Of a DNA stretch of 64,000 nt, positions 1-11,154 are shown piece by piece (positions within the stretch are counted from its first letter, which is position 1; each line of letters opens with the position of its first letter). The notes beneath the pieces are model-generated. The model did not search any database, was not told the DNA's origin, and saw nothing but the letters and a program-made list of their open reading frames with translations. The translations under genes were made by a program, and so were the position numbers. The DNA comes from Aplectana chamaeleonis. Taxonomy: Eukaryota > Nematoda > Chromadorea > Rhabditida > Cosmocercidae. The DNA lies in the NCBI GenBank assembly GCA_029168955.1, contig JAPDOI010000382.1, forward strand, positions 62,001-126,000, in the 5' to 3' direction.

Positions 1-1186
1 GTCGAAGGACGGAAGGTCTGCTATTCAAAATGGATTCTGGTAGGCATAGTTGAACATTTTTGAGACAGTACTAAATTTAAGGAGGTGGCCCTGCTTTTGA
101 CCTATTGATGGGCAGAAATTTGTGCCCAGTGTTTCGCCGTTCACCTATCACCACCAGCTTGGGGGTTTGATGCGATAGGATAGCGGCGAGAAAAGGAGCC
201 GAGAATCTTCTTTTCGCAAGAGTTCTTAAAGGCATCGTACGCGCTGAAAACCAATGTCCATTTTTCGGACTCAATTTCATGAATGTCGAAGGTGGACCAC
301 GGCGGTGAAGTTTTGCGCGTCAAAAAAATAGTTCTGAAGTTGGAGTGGTTCATAATGGCGATCCGCCACCAGTTTTCACCAACCATCTAGCAAAAGCAAC
401 ATAAGCGCATTCACAGGCGCAGACTATTCAGTATTTGGAAATCTTGTGCGTGGGGATAATAATAATAATATTCATTATCGGCTAAAACATTCAACAATGT
501 AAGATTCAACATGAAGGAATTATCCGATACTGGTAAAGAAAAATATGATTCATAGAAATTCAAAAAAATACTAAAAAATTTTAAAAAATACTAAACATCT
601 GGTGCTAAAATATGAAGAATGCCTTGGTGGGAGGGAGTGGATAGCCTCGGTTCAAAGGGCAGTGGCCGCCAACACTGCAAGCCGCTAGCGGAATGCGGCT
701 CCGGATACCAACTGAGAAGGTCCGCCAAATCCACCGAGATCCACATGTCGATCAGCATTGGGACAACGATCGATACAATATCACGAAGCACCAGACGAGA
801 CTATACATAAGAGGAGGAGATTTCACAAGCTTGAAACGAGTCAATAATAGAAAAGAACACGGCGGAGACCAAGACGTTGAAGCGAGTGGCTGAAAGTAGA
901 TTATTCTGATAGACAAGATGTATAAATTGAAACTTTTAATAAATCAAAAACGTTACCGAGGTTCAGCGAATACTCCATGCCCATCTGGGTAGTCGTTCCT
1001 TGCGTGAATCAAAAGACTCGAAGAAGTTCATTCAGTTCCACCCCTCTGATTTCAGAATATCACTAATAGTTTTCTTGAAAGTTTCCGATGATTTTAGACT
1101 GACCACCGATACTGGCAATTTATTCCAAAACGAAATGGCTCTCTGTGAAAAGCTGTTTCTGAAACTTTCCGAACGTATTTTCTCTT
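1..1186. other. No gene recognised
   Basis: Only short unconvincing reading frames are present. The stretch is AT-rich with small simple repeats, such as an AAT run near 460-470 and AAAAATACT runs near 568-595. I see no splice-bounded exon and no recognisable domain. Confidence 0.5.
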
Positions 1187-2030
1187 TTAGAATTCTGAAG
1201 TTATGACCCGAGTTTGGCCAGTACTGGTGGATTTCGTGAACAACAGATCAAAATTCACACCATACTCTCCTTTTGGAATCCTGTGAACCAAGTCGTAATC
1301 TATCACTTTCCTACGCATTTCAAGAGTGGTAGTATTGGAGTAAGCTAGGCGTTCCTCATAAGGAATGTGGAATAGGCCAGCGCGAGCGAAAATGGATTCT
1401 GTGAATTCCTTTTGAATATGTTCTATCTGATTTACCAAAACACGTGTGGAAGGGGACCAAATAGGCGCGCAGTATTCTAATAGCGGCCGAACGAATGTCT
1501 TGAATAGACGAAAGAGCGTTTTTCTGTTCCTGGTAGAGAATGCGCGCAATATGAAGTTAGCGCGGCATTTGGCTGCATTCGTTATACTCGTTATGTATTT
1601 GCCAAAACATAGAGTGTTATCATAGATGAGTCCGAGATCTTTGACTACTTCCGATTCTTTAATAGGTAGACCGTCAAGCGCAAGTCGTTGAGTAGCGGCG
1701 CGAGTCCCTCCTAGTCGCAGAACCGCTGTTTTTTCGCATGAGACATCTAGGCCCCAAGCTTTAGACCAAAGCGAAAGTGCGTCAAACGATAGCTGAAGTG
1801 CATTGAGGTCATTGAACGAATGTAATTTAACGTCATCAGCATACATTGTACAGTTGACCGATGGCGGGAACCTATCTGGAAGATCATTTGAGTACATTAT
1901 AAACATAAGAGGCTCTAAGCAGGTGCCCTGAGGCACACCTTAGGAGGTTTCGTACAACTCTGATAATGTATTATTGATTTTGACTGCTTGCCTTCGCTCA
2001 GACAAAAAAAGATACCAAAAAGATACCAAA
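1187..2030 (-). pseudogene. Jockey/CR1-type reverse transcriptase fragment, 5'-truncated
   Basis: This is the palm and thumb part of a non-LTR retrotransposon reverse transcriptase. Read on the minus strand it shows LSERRQAVKIN, then GVPQG, then the catalytic YADD box (YADDVKL), then RPLLEYCAPIWSP, a typical jockey/CR1 thumb motif. Similarity continues upstream of the first Met to about 2030, but an in-frame TAA at 1940-1942 sits directly before GVPQG. The endonuclease and fingers are missing, as expected of a 5'-truncated insertion. It belongs to a different family from the other LINEs in the window. It cannot make active enzyme. Confidence 0.8.
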
Positions 2031-2211
2031 AATATTGGATATTAGGATATAGGATATTGGTGGTGCTGTTCACGGCTAGTAAGCCCTTTTCTAGTTTTCC
2101 AGACGATTACGGTAGCTAAATGACTTCTACCTACATATCTAAACGAGCCATAATCTTTTAAAAATTTGAAAGCGGATACTCGAAGTCTGGTGACCCTTCT
2201 GGATAAGGCTT

Positions 2212-2696
2212 AAAGGCAGTGTTCACGATAATCTTCGATTTTTATATTAATAGCTAAGTCGACTGTTTGGCCACCGGCGAGAACCGAAATGACGAGTAAT
2301 TTAAAAGAAACGCAACAGAAAGGCCCGAAATCCTTTACTCTCACCCCACCTCTTTACTCTCACAGGAACTGTTTGTTGTGACAATGAAATCTTTAGCGAA
2401 CCCGTCCTTTGCAATTCTTTACTCTCTGTTGCTCCGTCCTATCTTTCGGACCCTAACTAACCCAGTCCTGACTTTGATATTCCTCCATTTTCAATTGACC
2501 CAATTTTTAGCCGCTTACAACCACCATGAGCATGTTCATACAACCGGACATCTAGTCCATGCTGTAGAAGTCCACTGAAATGCGACGTTTCAATGCGTTT
2601 CTCGCCAATTCTTCGTAATTTCGGTAACACTAGGAGGCCAACGCATTGTTTTATGTAAAAAACTCGAAAACGAAAATCATCGTGAATACTGCCTTT
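2212..2696 (+). repeat. MITE, AAGGCAG terminal-repeat family, interior type A
   Basis: About 485 bp bounded by inverted repeats AAGGCAGTGTTCACGA (left) and its slightly mutated complement (right). Interior type A is marked by GATAATCTTCGATTTT near the left end and TTTACTCTCAC with GACAATGAAATC in the middle. Related copies lie at 7018-7505 (inverted), 40000-40485 and 62165-62572. No transposase is encoded. Confidence 0.8.
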
Positions 2697-4150
2697 GATT
2701 AAGCAGAAAAGTTTCAGGTATCGAGAAAAAAAAAACCTCTGGACCACTTTCGATCTTAGTATTTGAATTGAAGGAAGTTTGAAATATCGGAATTGATCAT
2801 TTTTTCCACAAAACTAAACAAACGGGTCTACAACACTCGTTCGTGCGCTCGGGGTATTCCCTATTGTTAAATCATTAGGAAAATCACTGTTTTTTGGTAT
2901 CTGGCGTGGAATTTCCATGTGGGCATGTCATGTTGAAAGTATAAATAGTATTTTATTGTAGAATACCTCGAAAAGGTCTATATTCTCTTTGAAGTTCTTT
3001 TTTAGGCTCTTCAAATATCTGATGCTGGCTGGTTTGACTGTTGGATTCTTCCTAATTTGCAGTGAAAATTTCCCTACTCGTAATTCGATTCATTGTTCGA
3101 CCATCTGAGGAAGCGGATAGTTCTCCATTCAGAGACCTGAACACTTACACTTTTTAGCTGTGCTATTCTTTGGTAAGACTGGTGGGTTCCTGTTTGTTTG
3201 TTAGTAGTATGCTACTGTTCCTGCCGTGTTGCCCACTATTAACTATATTATGTATGGTAATAATGTTTTTCGTGACAACTTAATTCTGTTCTGGATGACT
3301 TGGTTGATCTTGCATGTTTAGGCGGCAAATGTTGGGCGCTGTTCATACTCGCGCTCGGGCGTGGCGTCGGAGTATGAATGGCCTGACCCCACGCCCGCGC
3401 TGCACGCGCGTGACCCCCGCTTTGCCATGGCGGCGACGGCCGTAACGACTTTTCCATCATTTTCACTATTAATCCATCATCAACTTAATTCCGTTTTATG
3501 ATAATTAATTTATGATAACTTTCCTCTGCTACCGTGATGGTGAACTCGTGTATAGAATTTGTTTGTTTGATTATGTATAGGTCCCTTCCTTCCTCTCCGA
3601 AATGGCGACGCCACTGGCGTAATCACGCCATGCCCGCGCGTCACGCGCGTGCCGCGCTGACGTTGAGGAGTATGAATAGCGCCTTACATAGAGCCTAGTA
3701 CGTATTTCCTGAGACGCGCGACCGCGAAAATGCATATCAGCAATATCGATTTTCCATCGATATAGATGAAAAGCACTTTGGCGCTCGTCGCGTGAAGTAT
3801 GCACTAGGTCTTAGGATACCAAAGTTGGTGAAATTGAGCTTATCTGTGAGGTGCTCCTATGAAAATCATGTTTTTTCTAGTTATTCGGTGTATCTTCGCT
3901 GGTTGTTCACTTTGCATTTTACTGCGAATACTGTCAAAATGAGATGGCAAGAAGAATTCAGTAATGTTTTTGAATATATTTGGTGAGAGTCTGTAAATCC
4001 AATTTTGTAAGCCTGTGAATTTGTTGCGCGGAATTTTGTGTATTGTAATTTCATGTGAATGTAGTATTCCAGAAAGTTCTTCATAAGCTGTGTTGTGTTT
4101 TAGCAGAAATATTGTATAAACAAACCGTTTCGAAACTTGTGCATGCGGTA
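2697..4150. other. No gene recognised; two related GC-rich patches
   Basis: The stretch is mostly AT-rich without exons I can support. Two GC-rich patches, about 3335-3445 and 3600-3690, share blocks such as GAGTATGAAT and CACGCGCGTG, so they look like diverged copies of one repeat. Confidence 0.4.
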
Positions 4151-4164
4151 ATTGGGCAGGACGG

Positions 4165-4410
4165 GCAATGGGACTCATAAGGGCCGGGATTATTAGCGTT
4201 TGAAACGGAACACGGGGTGGTGAGGGCCGGAAAATCAAGCGCTTGAAACAAAACTGGTAGCAGCATACGTCTCGTGAACTGTGGTCTTAAAAGCCCAATA
4301 CTTGGTGCAGTCTAAGCCGTGAGATGTGGCTTTGAAACCAAGGCTGGGAGCAGCATATGTCCCGTGAACTGGGGTTGCAAACTCAAAAATGGCGGCAGCA
4401 TATGCTGCGG
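4165..4410. repeat. Degenerate direct repeats
   Basis: AGGGCCGG followed by AGCG.TTGAAAC appears near 4181 and again near 4223. GCAGCATAYGTCYCGTGAACTG appears near 4259 and 4350, and a shorter GCAGCATATG near 4395. They are old local duplications of unknown origin. Confidence 0.5.
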
Positions 4411-4667
4411 TGGTTCCGCCCCCTTACGCCCACTTTTGCAGCAGCTAGGGAACGGCCTTGGCCTAGAAACCTCCATGATGTGTCCTAGCTGCTCAGCGAT
4501 TATGCGAGTGTGATTACAGGGCACATAAACGGCGTTCACGCAGAACTTCAGCGCATGGTAGATGATGAGACAACACTCGATAGAACTGTGAGAGCAGGTG
4601 CGAACCCAACATGATTAAAAGAAATTTTAGGTCTCTAAATATGTTTTGTTATAGGGTTTCTTTTCAG

Positions 4668-5102
4668 CGTCAACGTGGCTTATAGCTCAGAACAACTACG
4701 CATATCGGCTCGCTCAAGAGCAGATGAACTTTTCGTACCTCAAAATGGGGTTGCTACATCAGGTCCGCTGGTCGGCCAGCATGCAGCAAGCGCTAGCAAA
4801 GATCCTACGCAACTACCCTGTTTTGATGAGGTGCCTTCGAGCCTTGGCGAACGAAGATACATTTGTAAGTATCAAAGCAAGAGGATCCACGTTTCTAATT
4901 CTTGACCACGTGAGAGACACACTATCCCAGCTGTCATCTTTTTCAGAGGAATCACAATATGAAGAAAGTCTCATGGTAGATGATGCGTCTCGCTGGCGCT
5001 GACTCGACCACATGATGGGAAACAACGACGGCAAAATGGCAAATGTTGCAGAAAGATTATTGAGAGACAGTCACGTTTTGAAAATGAAGAATTCCTTAAA
5101 CT
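4668..5102 (+). pseudogene. hAT-like (KIAA1586/ZNF862-type) transposase-domain fragment
   Basis: After a good splice acceptor (TTTCTTTTCAG ending at 4667) one frame stays open to 5002, with HQVRWSASMQQALAKILRNY followed by DTLSQLSSFSEESQ. The pattern VRW.AS...L..ILRNYP.L, then a short charged linker, then D.L..LS..S resembles the catalytic core of hAT-derived proteins of the KIAA1586/ZNF862 group; this is recognition from memory. A TGA at 5000-5002 interrupts it, yet the same frame continues as MMGNNDGKMANVAERLLRD until a MITE begins at 5104. A perfect GTAAGT donor inside the frame at 4865 may be fortuitous, since the frame runs through it. It is either a relic transposase or a broken host gene derived from one. 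Confidence 0.5.
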
Positions 5103-5103
5103 T

Positions 5104-5534
5104 AAAGGCAGTGTTCACGATAAATTTCACCTCCGATATCTCCAAGGCTTACGGATGGTCTGGTGCCCTATATAGCAAGGCACGCTTAAAAAGAACACGA
5201 AAGACGCGTTTTTGAGCAAAAGTAGGCTCTCTCTTGTTTACGTTGATTTTTGAGCGTAGAGAAATTGACGGCGAAGGATGATACCTATCAGTGCAATGAA
5301 GCGATCAGCTCACTTATCAGCACTTCCTTGATTTGATCAATCCTGTAGTCTGAGTCTTCATTTGTTCATTCCGAAGAGGCGAATCTGGGGCGCCAAAACG
5401 TATGTATGCAGCCGTTAGTTCGCCGCCCCTGGCTCGTTTTCTACCGTTCTTTCGACACTGGGAGCCTAGGATCCTTCTCGCCTATCATTTGACTGTGGAA
5501 AGTCAACGAGGATGATCATCGTGAACGCTGCCTT
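5104..5534 (+). repeat. MITE, AAGGCAG family, interior type C
   Basis: The left end AAGGCAGTGTTCACGA and the right end TCGTGAACGCTGCCTT are inverted repeats about 430 bp apart. The interior is unlike types A and B. It abuts the next copy, and it cuts into the hAT-like relic on its left. Confidence 0.7.
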
Positions 5535-5535
5535 A

Positions 5536-6000
5536 AAAGGCAGTGTTCACGAAGAAAAGGTTGCATGTTTTTTGGCTAAAAAGTAAGCTTTGGGTCCCTC
5601 TAAGAAGATTAAGGACGGAAGTGCGACGAAAAACGGTCGGTAAGTGGGGAAAATCTCGTGGGCCAGCCAACCCATTGGGCCACTCCGCCCACGTCCTATA
5701 ACAGTTTCCCTAAATTTGTGGTTAGATGAGCGATGGTTTCCGATCAAAAGCCCCGTTCTTCCCTTCACTCTCAACGTCTTTCTTTACTCAGGTCAGCTCG
5801 CACACATCGACTGCAAAAAATGAGAGTTACAAGCCTCGGACAACTCGTCCACAATGCTTTCCTAGCGAGATTTTGAGGGGAAATAACTCCGTTTCCAGGG
5901 GGTCTTGTACGATCCAGGGACATCATTGAAGTCGGCATGGGACCGTTTTCAAGATAGGCGGAAAAACAGAAAAACGAGTTTTATCGTGAAAACTGCCTTT
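5536..6000 (+). repeat. MITE, AAGGCAG family, interior type B
   Basis: The left end AAAGGCAGTGTTCACGA and the right end TCGTGAAAACTGCCTTT bound a type B interior, marked by GAGCGATGGTTTCCGATC and CAAGATAGGCGGAAAAAC. It lies head-to-tail with copies on both sides. Confidence 0.7.
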
Positions 6001-6503
6001 AAAGGCACTGTTCGCGATAAATTTCATCCTCGATTTTTTTATGACAAACGCTTCTCGTGGCTCTCAGAAGTAGAACAGAGTCGAAAAAACGGGACGAAAA
6101 GCTACCCAGGAGCCGCAAAACGGCTCAGAAAAGTGGGCAAACCCCGCCATTGTGGGCAAGCCCCGCCTCTTCCCACCCCTCGACGTGAACAAAGGAACAC
6201 TCGAGATCGTGAGTTGAGCGATGGTTTCCGATCAAAAACCCCGTTCTTCCCTTCATTCTCAACTTCTATCTTTACTCAGGTCAGCTCGCATACATTGGCT
6301 GCAAAAGACGGAAGTTACAAGCCTCAGACAACTCGTCCACAATGCTTCCCTAGCTCAATTTGGACCTCAGGATTTTGGGGGACCATAACTCCATTCCCAG
6401 AAGGTCTTGTACGATTCCAGAAGCATCATTGGAATCAGAATGGGACCGGTTTCAAGATAGGCAAAAAAACAGAAAAGCGATTTCTACCGCGAACAATGCC
6501 TTT
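6001..6503 (+). repeat. MITE, AAGGCAG family, interior type B, second copy
   Basis: Ends are AAAGGCACTGTTCGCGA and TACCGCGAACAATGCCTTT, so the compensating change (GTTCGCG / CGCGAAC) is kept in both arms. The interior matches the preceding type B copy. A long open frame spanning 5905-6966 crosses both copies and is not a gene. Confidence 0.7.
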
Positions 6504-7017
6504 AAGATTCGAAAGTGGGACCAAAGTGTTCCTCGATCAGTACTATGCCTCTTTTGGAGGCCCAATATCTGAGCACCTGTTTAGTTATGATCCTAAGACA
6601 TGTAGGGCTTTGATAGACCGACGTCGCAAAACCATGAAACGCTCTCAACTTCTGAGTCCCGATACACGAAGCCAGAAAAACAAAGATGAGGAGTCACACC
6701 CCGTCAAAGAGACCAAGACAACGCTTTTCGCTACTCCGATTACACTACTTTTGGCATCGAAGCTCTTAGCTATCCAGCCTCGGTTAAGGTGTATAACTAA
6801 GGGACACCCGTTGCTCTGGCTAGCGCCCACATCACTGAGCTCTACTCCAGCTATACCAATCAGATTCAAGGGTATATGTCCCCAAGAGATGACCCTAGCG
6901 CAGGAAGCAGGAGGACTTCCCCTATGCTTTGGGTCGTCATATACTGCTGGAGAGGATAAATTGTGAAAAAACGAGTTTCGAAGACTTCAAAATGTATAAA
7001 CCTGCAAACGTCAAGTT
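6504..7017. other. No gene recognised
   Basis: Sequence between two MITEs. It is open in one frame by chance, and no domain, splice pair or repeat similarity is visible. Confidence 0.4.
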
Positions 7018-7505
7018 AAAGGCAGTGTTCACGATGATTCTCGTTTTCAAGTTTTCCACTCAAAACAATGCGTTGGCTACCAAGTGTCACCGAAATCACG
7101 AAGAAACGGCGAGAAACGCACTATTTTGTCTTATTTCAGTGACATTATTCTATGGCCTGGACTAGTTGTCCGACTAGATGAACAAGTTCACGATGGTTGT
7201 CACCGGTAAAAAATGAGACTAATCGAAAATGGAAGAATATTTTGGGCAAAACAATTTTAGTTAGGGTCCAATGGAAAGGACGGAGCAACACTGAATAGAG
7301 AATTGCAAAATACGGGTCCACAAAAGATTTCATTGTCACAACGAACAGTTCCATTGATACTTAAGAGGCGGGCTGATACTTGAGGATTTCGTGCCCTTCT
7401 GGTGCGTTTTTCTCGGTTTCTTCGTCATTTCAGTTCTACTCGGGGGCCAAACAATCGATTTAGCGATTAATCTCAAAATCGAAGATTGTCGTGAACCCTG
7501 CCTTT
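7018..7505 (-). repeat. MITE, AAGGCAG family, interior type A, inverted
   Basis: Ends are AAGGCAGTGTTCACGAT and GTCGTGAACCCTGCCTT. The interior is the reverse complement of the type A copies, for example GATTTCATTGTCACAACGAAC near 7327. Confidence 0.75.
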
Positions 7506-8163
7506 AAGCACCAGAGATTGGCCCAAATGTATAGACGACGCGAACAAGATATAAATTAAACAGTACGCCAAGATTCGATGACGAACTCAATTGCCTTACA
7601 CCAGAAGTACTGTGCTATACAGGATGTACATAGTGCATAGTTAAAAACCTTCTACGCTACCACTGCCAGTTCTGCACGAAGTTTGCAGTCGTGGCCTAAC
7701 GACTTCCGACGCAATAAAAATAGTCTCCGCTTCCATCGAATTTTGCTAGAAATTCACGAAGTATTGTCTATTCCAAATGTTGTAGAAGGGGTAATGTTGA
7801 ACTAGTACACGTTTGATGATTTACTCCATTTTTCATTTCAAACCGCTCTTGTTCCATCGATAATGTTTACTATTCCATGGTGAATAATCATGGCCCCAGA
7901 CAATTTTACCTCAAGATTCGATTTTTCGGCGATACAGACATTATTTTAGTTGGGTCAAAATAATAACGACTCCCTAAAAAAATTTCAAGTTTTTCTCAAA
8001 AAATGTCCCCCTCGGTTCCACGGTAGTCCGCGGACCACTGTGAGCTTGACCCTGGTTTCGAATGAGAGCTACAGCCACCCATCATATAGCTTACAATTAG
8101 GTTGCAAGGATGAGTCTGGGCGGAGTAAGCAGCGGAGCGGTCGGTGATGGCAAAATATAAAAA

Positions 8164-8199
8164 ACCAAACCTCTCCAGCCACTTCGCGGCTGGAGCGAT
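8164..8199. repeat. Conserved 36-nt hairpin sequence, copy 1
   Basis: CCAAACCTCTCCAGCC, then a short TTCG loop, then GGCTGGAGCGATA. It folds into an 8-bp stem and is repeated at 16184-16219 with one difference, while the flanks are unrelated. It may be the end of a mobile element or a structural RNA relic. Confidence 0.5.
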
Positions 8200-8587
8200 A
8201 GTGATAGGGAGATTTAGACATGATAAGCCCGATAAGCCTTGCTTCGACAGACTCAAAAAGAGCGGCCTAGGCTATACATAAGTGTTACTCTGTCCATCTT
8301 ATGCAACATTCAGAGGAACGTTTCCCCGGACGTCTCGGCCCCAGAAAAGACGCCCCTGTTGGTTTTAAGTTGTTATTTTATATTTCACATGGCACAAGTC
8401 AAGTAAAAAATACATCAGATACGAATGATAATTTGAGAGACCACTTGAAATGAACCCATACAAAGAGTAGTACTCGTTATATCTTATCAAGTACATAAAT
8501 CTTCTTGGAACCCAGCCCAGGTGCTGGAGGACAATTTAGGCCGTGAGGGAAGTCCCAACAGTCTGCAGCCGGGGTGGCATCTCAGCC

Positions 8588-8715
8588 AGGGATGTGCGGC
8601 AATTGCTGTTTGTCGGTTGCCGATCGCCGTTTGAAGGTCAATTTCGGAGGATTTTTGTCGATTGTCATTTGCCGTTTTTCCTCTCCTTTTTCGACGAAAT
8701 TCGGCAAAAAGAACG
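8588..8715. repeat. Drifting simple array seeded by GGGATGTGCG
   Basis: After AGCCAGGGATGTGCGGCA the sequence becomes variations on ATTGCCGTTTGTCG for about 120 nt. Related seeded arrays are at 11000-11103 and 57345-57420. Confidence 0.5.
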
Positions 8716-10733
8716 CAATACATAAATAACAAACTCCACGAGTAGGACGCGCATGGTAAACCCGATAAGCCTTGCAGCGACCGTCTCGAATTTAGAGAGA
8801 CAGACTATACCTACCTCAAAAATTCAACCCAGCCGAAGTACTCAGATAGAGACACCACACTTCCCGCGGTACCACTAGCCGACGTCCCGTAACCCCTCCC
8901 GCGGAAGGCCAATAGATCAGTCGCGGGCAGTCGGCAGCGCTGTTTCGTTGACTGCCCGTACACGGTGAACACGCACTCTGCGGCCCTTCTGCCACCGCCT
9001 TACGGCTAATCTGATGACTGACAGAAGACAATCCTAAAGCAGTTTGCGGCACATTTAAAAATCCCTTTTCAAGTAAAGGTATGTTAAAACAAAATTTGAA
9101 AACTCCACTCCTGGGAATTTCATCTTGAACTGCTCTTGACAAGTAAGGAGTGAGCTTCTACGGAGAAGCTTCCTACACTCACTGCTTCTTGCAGCCTTCC
9201 CATTCGCAGATGCCATTAACGGACAGTGGTTCACCTGCCCAAGGCCAGCGTCGCACACAGCGCGGGTTTTGGAAAGAGTCTCAACACAGCGTTCTCTGCT
9301 CAGCAGTCGTTCATTGGCTCCACTCTAGTGGGTGGTGCAATGATGATATCAAAGTGGGAATCGATGAGTGAGTGTTCGATGACCCCCAGGAGTAGCCGAC
9401 TGTCCGCCGACACTCCGCGGAAAGACGGGAAAACCTCTCTCTCCGCGGGAAGTGGGGCGCTGTGCCACGCCCACAAAATTGGGGCCGCGCGAAGTCGACT
9501 AGGCCGACTTGGCCGGCGGGAAGTGGGCTGTTTTTATCTGAGTAACCTACCGCGCGGTCACGTCGAAGCGATTGCTAGTATTGTAGTGTGCGTGTATGTT
9601 GCCTTTAACGTAGATCGTCTTCAAGGCTTGTACGACCACGGTTAGATTCAGCAACCCATCTTTCTACTGTTCTAATTGTAGGTGAACAATCATTATACAC
9701 TTTTAACATTCGTTCGTGAATTTCTTATGGTGCCACACCTTCGAAAAATAAGAATTTTATCACTGCACGATATTCAATTTTTCCCTTTGCTGTGACACGG
9801 CGACACTAAATGGCTTGTAAACAAAGAATGAATTGAATGCTTGGATGAAACTTCACATACGTTCATATAAAGAGTGTACCAACAAAACGAAAAAATTTTG
9901 GGCTAGTAGCAACGCCCCTCTTATCGAACGACAAAACTTATTGAACAACCTGGTATTGTAGTGTCATGCACGCGTGGGCCCTCGTGTCTGGAAGAGTACC
10001 GAATTCCCCACTCCCCGCTTTTTGAGGCTTGAGCAACTGAAGCCAGTGTTTACAATAAAAAAACCATAATCCAGTTTTCGATGTTTTTGATAAGGCAAGT
10101 TCGCAAAGTAGACTATAAAAGGGAAAAGTTGCCATGACTGCATCAGCAAATCCACGTCGACTACTATGCACTGTCCTGTGTGGTCTCGCCGGTGTAGTCA
10201 CCCAAGATTGATTACCCACGTCCCATATCTTCTTGTCCGCAGTAACGGGGATACCCTCTATCCCTATCAGACAGAGTACCTAGAAATCGTAGGTATGAGT
10301 TACTCTCAGTCGGTCCTATTTTTGTAAAGTTGCAGCCACCGATAGCGGAACTTTCACGGAGCCGCTGTGGGGCGTCTAGGAGCCGGTGTAGCTTTATCGC
10401 GGAGCCGCAGTGGCATTTCTACCAGAGAAGCGGCGTAACTGTCACGTTCGTTAGAGAATAATCACCCTAAGTAGGACAACATCGAGCTCATCATTTCCTT
10501 GACTGAATTTCGAGTGCGTACCCTCTTAACTTGGATTGCGCGAAACTCTTAATTTTGTGCGATGAATTTGAAACACGAAGCAAAGGAATGAATACAACAT
10601 ATTCCGAGAAAATTTGACATTACAGAACATTGTAAAGTACTATCCTTTCACCACAACGTTCCTATTGCCAGTGTTCAATAGAATGCTCATTCCGGTGCTG
10701 TTTCCAAAATAAGATTTTGTACGAACGTATGGT

Positions 10734-10869
10734 GGATCACTGGTCGAGAGAGCGCCGCGTCGAGCACATGTGGCACGCACGCAAGCGAGAAGGTAATGAT
10801 CCTATCACTACCTTCTCGCTTGCGTGCGTGCCCCATGTGTTCGACACGGCGATCTCTCGAGCAGTGATC
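10734..10869. repeat. Near-perfect inverted repeat (about 61-bp arms, 13-nt loop)
   Basis: The left arm (10734-10795) and right arm (10809-10869) are nearly complementary. They share GCACGCACGCAAGCGAGAAG and its complement, so a transcript would form one long hairpin. Mismatches are few and scattered. Confidence 0.8.
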
Positions 10870-10999
10870 GACGATAAGAGTTTCAACTTCTTGTGGTATT
10901 TTCAAAGAACCTTTTCTTATCTGGCTATTGAAATACGAAATGTGCATGAGAAAATAGTATTTTTACCGTTACGTTTGAAACATTTGTATCGTTTTTGTA

Positions 11000-11103
11000 C
11001 AAGATTTTTAAAATTTTCCCGTTTGTCGATTGCCGGCTATTTTCGGACAAATTTTTTCGATTTCCGTTTCCCGATTTTTCGAAATCGTTTGCCGCACATC
11101 CAT
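11000..11103. repeat. Drifting simple array ending in TTGCCGCACATCC
   Basis: Variations on TTTTCGATTGCCG run into TTTGCCGCACATCCATGATC. That end is the complement of the seed at 8588 (GGATGTGCGGCAA), so this is the same kind of array in the opposite direction. Confidence 0.45.
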
Positions 11104-11154
11104 GATCCCAGCTGCAGGCTGTGGATAATCTACTCAAAATTAATATAAATCTGT

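Larger units (their letters stand above)
7506..10733. other. No gene recognised; scattered repeat debris
   Basis: Several frames of 60-140 codons are open near 8816-9645, but none shows a domain I recognise, and the region has no convincing series of splice sites. Repeat debris includes a duplicated block CCGATAAGCCTTGC (near 8228 and 8763), a conserved hairpin (8164-8199) and a drifting array (8588-8715). The longest frame, 9226-9645 (+), begins after a plausible but unproven context and stays unassigned. Confidence 0.4.

Noticed and set aside
4865..4946. GTAAGT...TTTTTCAG intron in the hAT-like fragment
   Set aside because: Removing it (82 nt) destroys the frame, whereas reading through keeps hAT-like similarity, so I treat it as coding. 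A 66-nt version ending at 4930 is possible but not needed.
5905..6966. 353-codon open frame on the + strand
   Set aside because: It crosses two adjacent MITEs and their junction, repeats the same peptide twice because the MITEs are duplicated, and has no domain.
9226..9645. 139-codon + strand frame
   Set aside because: No domain, biased composition from GC-rich sequence, no splice partners. Left unassigned rather than called a gene.
10112..10207. TATAAAAGG followed by a 25-codon frame with a hydrophobic middle
   Set aside because: The ATG lies only about 13-20 bp after the TATA motif, too close for a normal start site, and no following exon was found.
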